A model generated the notes under the pieces. The model did no database searches. It was not told the origin of the DNA and saw only the letters and a list, made by a program, of their open reading frames with translations. Position numbers and translations under genes: made by a program. A DNA stretch of 64,000 bases from contig JAIELD010000055.1 of the NCBI GenBank assembly GCA_019753285.1, positions 1 through 64,000 on the forward strand. Reading direction: 5' to 3'. Shown in pieces: positions 62,023 through 64,000 of this stretch. This DNA is from Beijerinckiaceae bacterium. GTDB taxonomy: Bacteria > Pseudomonadota > Alphaproteobacteria > Rhizobiales > Beijerinckiaceae. Positions within the stretch are counted from its first letter, which is position 1. Every line of letters begins with the position of its first letter.

Positions 62023-63675
62023 TCAGCCAAAGATCTTGATCGCGCTCTCCACTGTCTTCGATGCTCCCCATAGCACGGGAATGGCGATGATGATCCAAAT
62101 GATGATCGCCTTGAGATCGAACTGTCCGAGGCCGATTCCATGTGAACTCGCCACGACGGCACCGGACTTGGACTTTGTCTGGATCTCCGCAATCTCTTCT
62201 TGCTTCATGAACCAGCGCGACTGCACGGCTCCGATAAGAGCGTTGCAGATGAACCCGACGACCAGCATGCCGGCCAGGATGTACATGGTGCGGTCATATA
62301 CTTGAGCGCGGGGAATGCCCGCATCGAGTTGTGCCTGCCGGATATAACCCACCACGACAGGACCAACGACGCCGGCAGTCGACCATGCCGTCAACAGACG
62401 GCCATGGATCGCGCCGACGAACTGGGTTCCGAACATGTCTGCGAGGTAAGCAGGCACGGTTGCGAAGCCGCCGCCGTACATCGACAGGATTATGCAGAAG
62501 GCTCCCACGAACAAGGCTTTCGAACCCATATGCGCAAAGGTCGGAGCAGATGCGTAAAGAACGATGCCGAGCCCGAAGAAGACAAAATAAGTCATTTTGC
62601 GACCGATTTTGTCCGACATCGAAGCCCAGAAAAAGCGACCCACGATATTGAACAGCGAAAGCAGTCCGACGAAGCCGGCCGCGACGGTCGCGACGCCGAC
62701 CTTCTGCGCAGCGTCAAGCTGACCAAACGCCACTTGCGGCTGCCCGACCAACGAACCCGCGAACACCTCTTGGAGCATGGGCGAGGCCATGGCGAGAACG
62801 CCGATGCCTGCCGAAACGTTGAGGCAGAGCACGGCCCAGATCAGCCAGAACTGTGGTGTCTTGTGAGCATTGTCGAGATGCACGTCTCCGCTCGTGATCA
62901 TGCCTTTCGAAGCGGCGGGAGGCGTCCAGCCGTCAGGACGCCAGCCAGCCGGCGGAACGCGATACCCGAAGGCGCCAATCAACATGCAGAGCACGTAGCC
63001 GATACCCATGATCGCCAGTGTCTGCCAGACGCCGACAGAAGTGGGCGTCTTGAAGGTGTTGATCAGCATGTTCGCAAGCGGCGAGCCGATCAGAGCACCG
63101 CCGCCAAATCCCATGATCGCCATGCCGGTCGCCATGCCGCGGCGGTCCGGGAACCATTTGATCAACGTGGAGACCGGCGAGATGTAGCCGAGACCAAGGC
63201 CAACTCCGCCAATTACCCCCATGCCCAGCCAGACGATCCAAAGCTGATGGAGGTAGACGCCCAAAGCGCCGATAATGAAGCCGCCGCCCCAGCAGAGCGC
63301 CGAAACGACGCCTGCCTTGCGCGGACCGGCACGTTCAAGCCAGCCCCCGAACGCTGCAGCCGAGAGGCCGAGAAAGACGATACCGATGGTGAAGACCCAG
63401 AGAAGATCGTTGACGCGCCAGTCGCACGTCGTGGTGACGAGCGCCGTGGCGAGGCTCATGTCCGGGCAGGCCTGAGGCTGGGCAATTCCCAGCGCACGGC
63501 TGAGCGGCAGCCAGAAGACGCTCAGGCCATAAGACATGCCGATACAAAGATGAATGGCGAGCGCCGCGGGCGGCACGAGCCAGCGGTTGAACCCCGCCTT
63601 GGCGACCGTGCGCTCCTTGTCGAGAAGACCGGCTGACGCCTGCCCTCCCATGCCTGAAGCAATTGTTGAACTCAT
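62023..63675 (-). CDS. OFA-family MFS transporter (oxalate/formate antiporter-like)
   Basis: This 550-residue membrane protein has at least 12 helices. Family features are IHLCIGMSYGLSVFWLPLSR near residue 41, KWFPDRRGMATGMAIMGFGG, and SDKIGRKMTYFVFFGLGIVL after the central loop. It has an extra C-terminal helix (IIIWIIIAIPVLWGASKTV). The OFA family includes oxalate:formate exchangers. Its position 62 bp after a formate dehydrogenase gene suggests transport of formate, oxalate or a related acid. Confidence 0.9.
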   Translation of the reverse strand: MSSTIASGMGGQASAGLLDKERTVAKAGFNRWLVPPAALAIHLCIGMSYGLSVFWLPLSRALGIAQPQACPDMSLATALVTTTCDWRVNDLLWVFTIGIVFLGLSAAAFGGWLERAGPRKAGVVSALCWGGGFIIGALGVYLHQLWIVWLGMGVIGGVGLGLGYISPVSTLIKWFPDRRGMATGMAIMGFGGGALIGSPLANMLINTFKTPTSVGVWQTLAIMGIGYVLCMLIGAFGYRVPPAGWRPDGWTPPAASKGMITSGDVHLDNAHKTPQFWLIWAVLCLNVSAGIGVLAMASPMLQEVFAGSLVGQPQVAFGQLDAAQKVGVATVAAGFVGLLSLFNIVGRFFWASMSDKIGRKMTYFVFFGLGIVLYASAPTFAHMGSKALFVGAFCIILSMYGGGFATVPAYLADMFGTQFVGAIHGRLLTAWSTAGVVGPVVVGYIRQAQLDAGIPRAQVYDRTMYILAGMLVVGFICNALIGAVQSRWFMKQEEIAEIQTKSKSGAVVASSHGIGLGQFDLKAIIIWIIIAIPVLWGASKTVESAIKIFG

Positions 63676-63737
63676 GACCGTTTCACTCCCCTTAGTTTTC
63701 CCCGGCTGCCAGGTTTTTCCCGGATTGCCACTCAGTT

Positions 63738-63971
63738 TTAGACCTTCGCCTTCAATCGATCCAAGGCCTCGCGCACATCAGGCTCAAGCCCTGCCCCGCC
63801 ATGATCGAGATGATCAATGATCGTGGCGCGCATCTTGTGGTCCCAGAACTTCGCTATGTGTTCGGCGATGCCCCCGACCGCCTGCTCCTTCGGATAGGGC
63901 CGAAAGAACCCCGCAATCTGGTTCGCCATCGAAACCAGCTTGAGCGCGCCATCGACTGTACCGGTACTCAT
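63738..63971 (-). CDS. fdsD: NAD-dependent formate dehydrogenase delta subunit
   Basis: This 77-residue protein matches the delta subunit of fds-type formate dehydrogenases: KLVSMANQIAGFFRPYP near the N-terminus, HIAKFWDHKMRATIIDHL and the C-terminal GGAGLEPDVREALDRL. It is needed for a stable or active complex in related systems. The ATG at 63971 has GAAGGAAA upstream. The catalytic subunits must lie beyond the right edge. Formate also arises from HutG, 39 kb away. Confidence 0.92.
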   Translation of the reverse strand: MSTGTVDGALKLVSMANQIAGFFRPYPKEQAVGGIAEHIAKFWDHKMRATIIDHLDHGGAGLEPDVREALDRLKAKV

Positions 63972-64000
63972 GCTGCACTTTCCTTCGTCACGCTACCGTC
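63968..64000 (-). CDS. C-terminal tail of a gene upstream of fdsD (possibly fdhD/fdsC)
   Basis: At the right edge the minus strand is open for 10 codons (ending GSVTKESAA) and stops at a TGA that overlaps the fdsD ATG (ATGA). In known fds operons the gene before fdsD is the FdhD-type sulfurtransferase. The fragment is too short to identify. Confidence 0.35.
   Translation of the reverse strand, partial: DGSVTKESAA

Noticed and set aside
62200-63636. A 478-codon open frame on the plus strand
   Set aside because: It lies antisense to the OFA-type transporter; the product is hydrophilic and His/Arg/Asp-rich with no known domain.

Overview
The window is about 64 kb of GC-rich (roughly 65%) chromosomal DNA. 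It looks like a soil or plant-associated alphaproteobacterium, probably Hyphomicrobiales (Bosea, Chelatococcus or Methylobacterium-like). The reasons are codon use, many 4-bp ATGA overlaps in long operons, the five-step hut pathway with HutD and HutF, several solute-binding-protein ABC transporters, and an fds-type formate dehydrogenase delta subunit at the edge. The genus is a guess. I see no rRNA, tRNA, CRISPR array, phage or transposase gene.

Layout. 0-6.8 kb: the end of an acyl-CoA desaturase, an M20 peptidase, and an RND efflux adaptor/permease pair followed by an overlooked 50-residue membrane protein. 6.9-17.3 kb: one long operon with a Liv-type ABC importer, both subunits of an ATP-dependent hydantoinase/oxoprolinase (HyuB, HyuA), an isochorismatase-fold protein and an FAD oxidoreductase. 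It probably takes up and opens a cyclic amide. 17.3-22.6 kb: an amidase-MFS-MFS operon on the minus strand and a YeiH-type exporter. 22.7-30.1 kb: a complete histidine-utilization locus, hutIHGUD on the minus strand with hutF divergent, giving histidine to urocanate to imidazolone propionate to formiminoglutamate to formylglutamate to glutamate.

30.1-46.2 kb is the most unusual part. An XRE regulator stands divergent from a Rieske oxygenase of the quaternary-ammonium type (bridging Glu in place of Asp), which overlaps a membrane desaturase-family gene. Facing them is a minus-strand series: a dimethylglycine-dehydrogenase-like FAD/GcvT protein, a DUF1289 mini-protein, a histidine-ammonia-lyase homologue that lacks the Ala-Ser-Gly triad needed for the MIO cofactor, a Dpp-type ABC importer, a 42-residue ORF, an enolase-superfamily enzyme with an altered metal site, an ornithine-cyclodeaminase homologue and a signal-less PhnD-like binding protein. 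Next to hut, this suggests degradation of a betaine (N-methylated amino acid), possibly histidine-derived. That is a hypothesis.

46.5-60.3 kb: AhpD-like, CGNR and DUF2066 genes, then a hexuronate island. uxuA-uxaA run left and gntR-uxaC-SDR-PotDABC-type importer-uxuB run right, around a perfect GntR palindrome. This covers uronate to 2-keto-3-deoxygluconate; KDG kinase and aldolase must lie elsewhere. 60.3-64 kb: a polysaccharide-export lipoprotein, an oxalate/formate-antiporter-family MFS protein, and the formate dehydrogenase delta subunit at the right edge.
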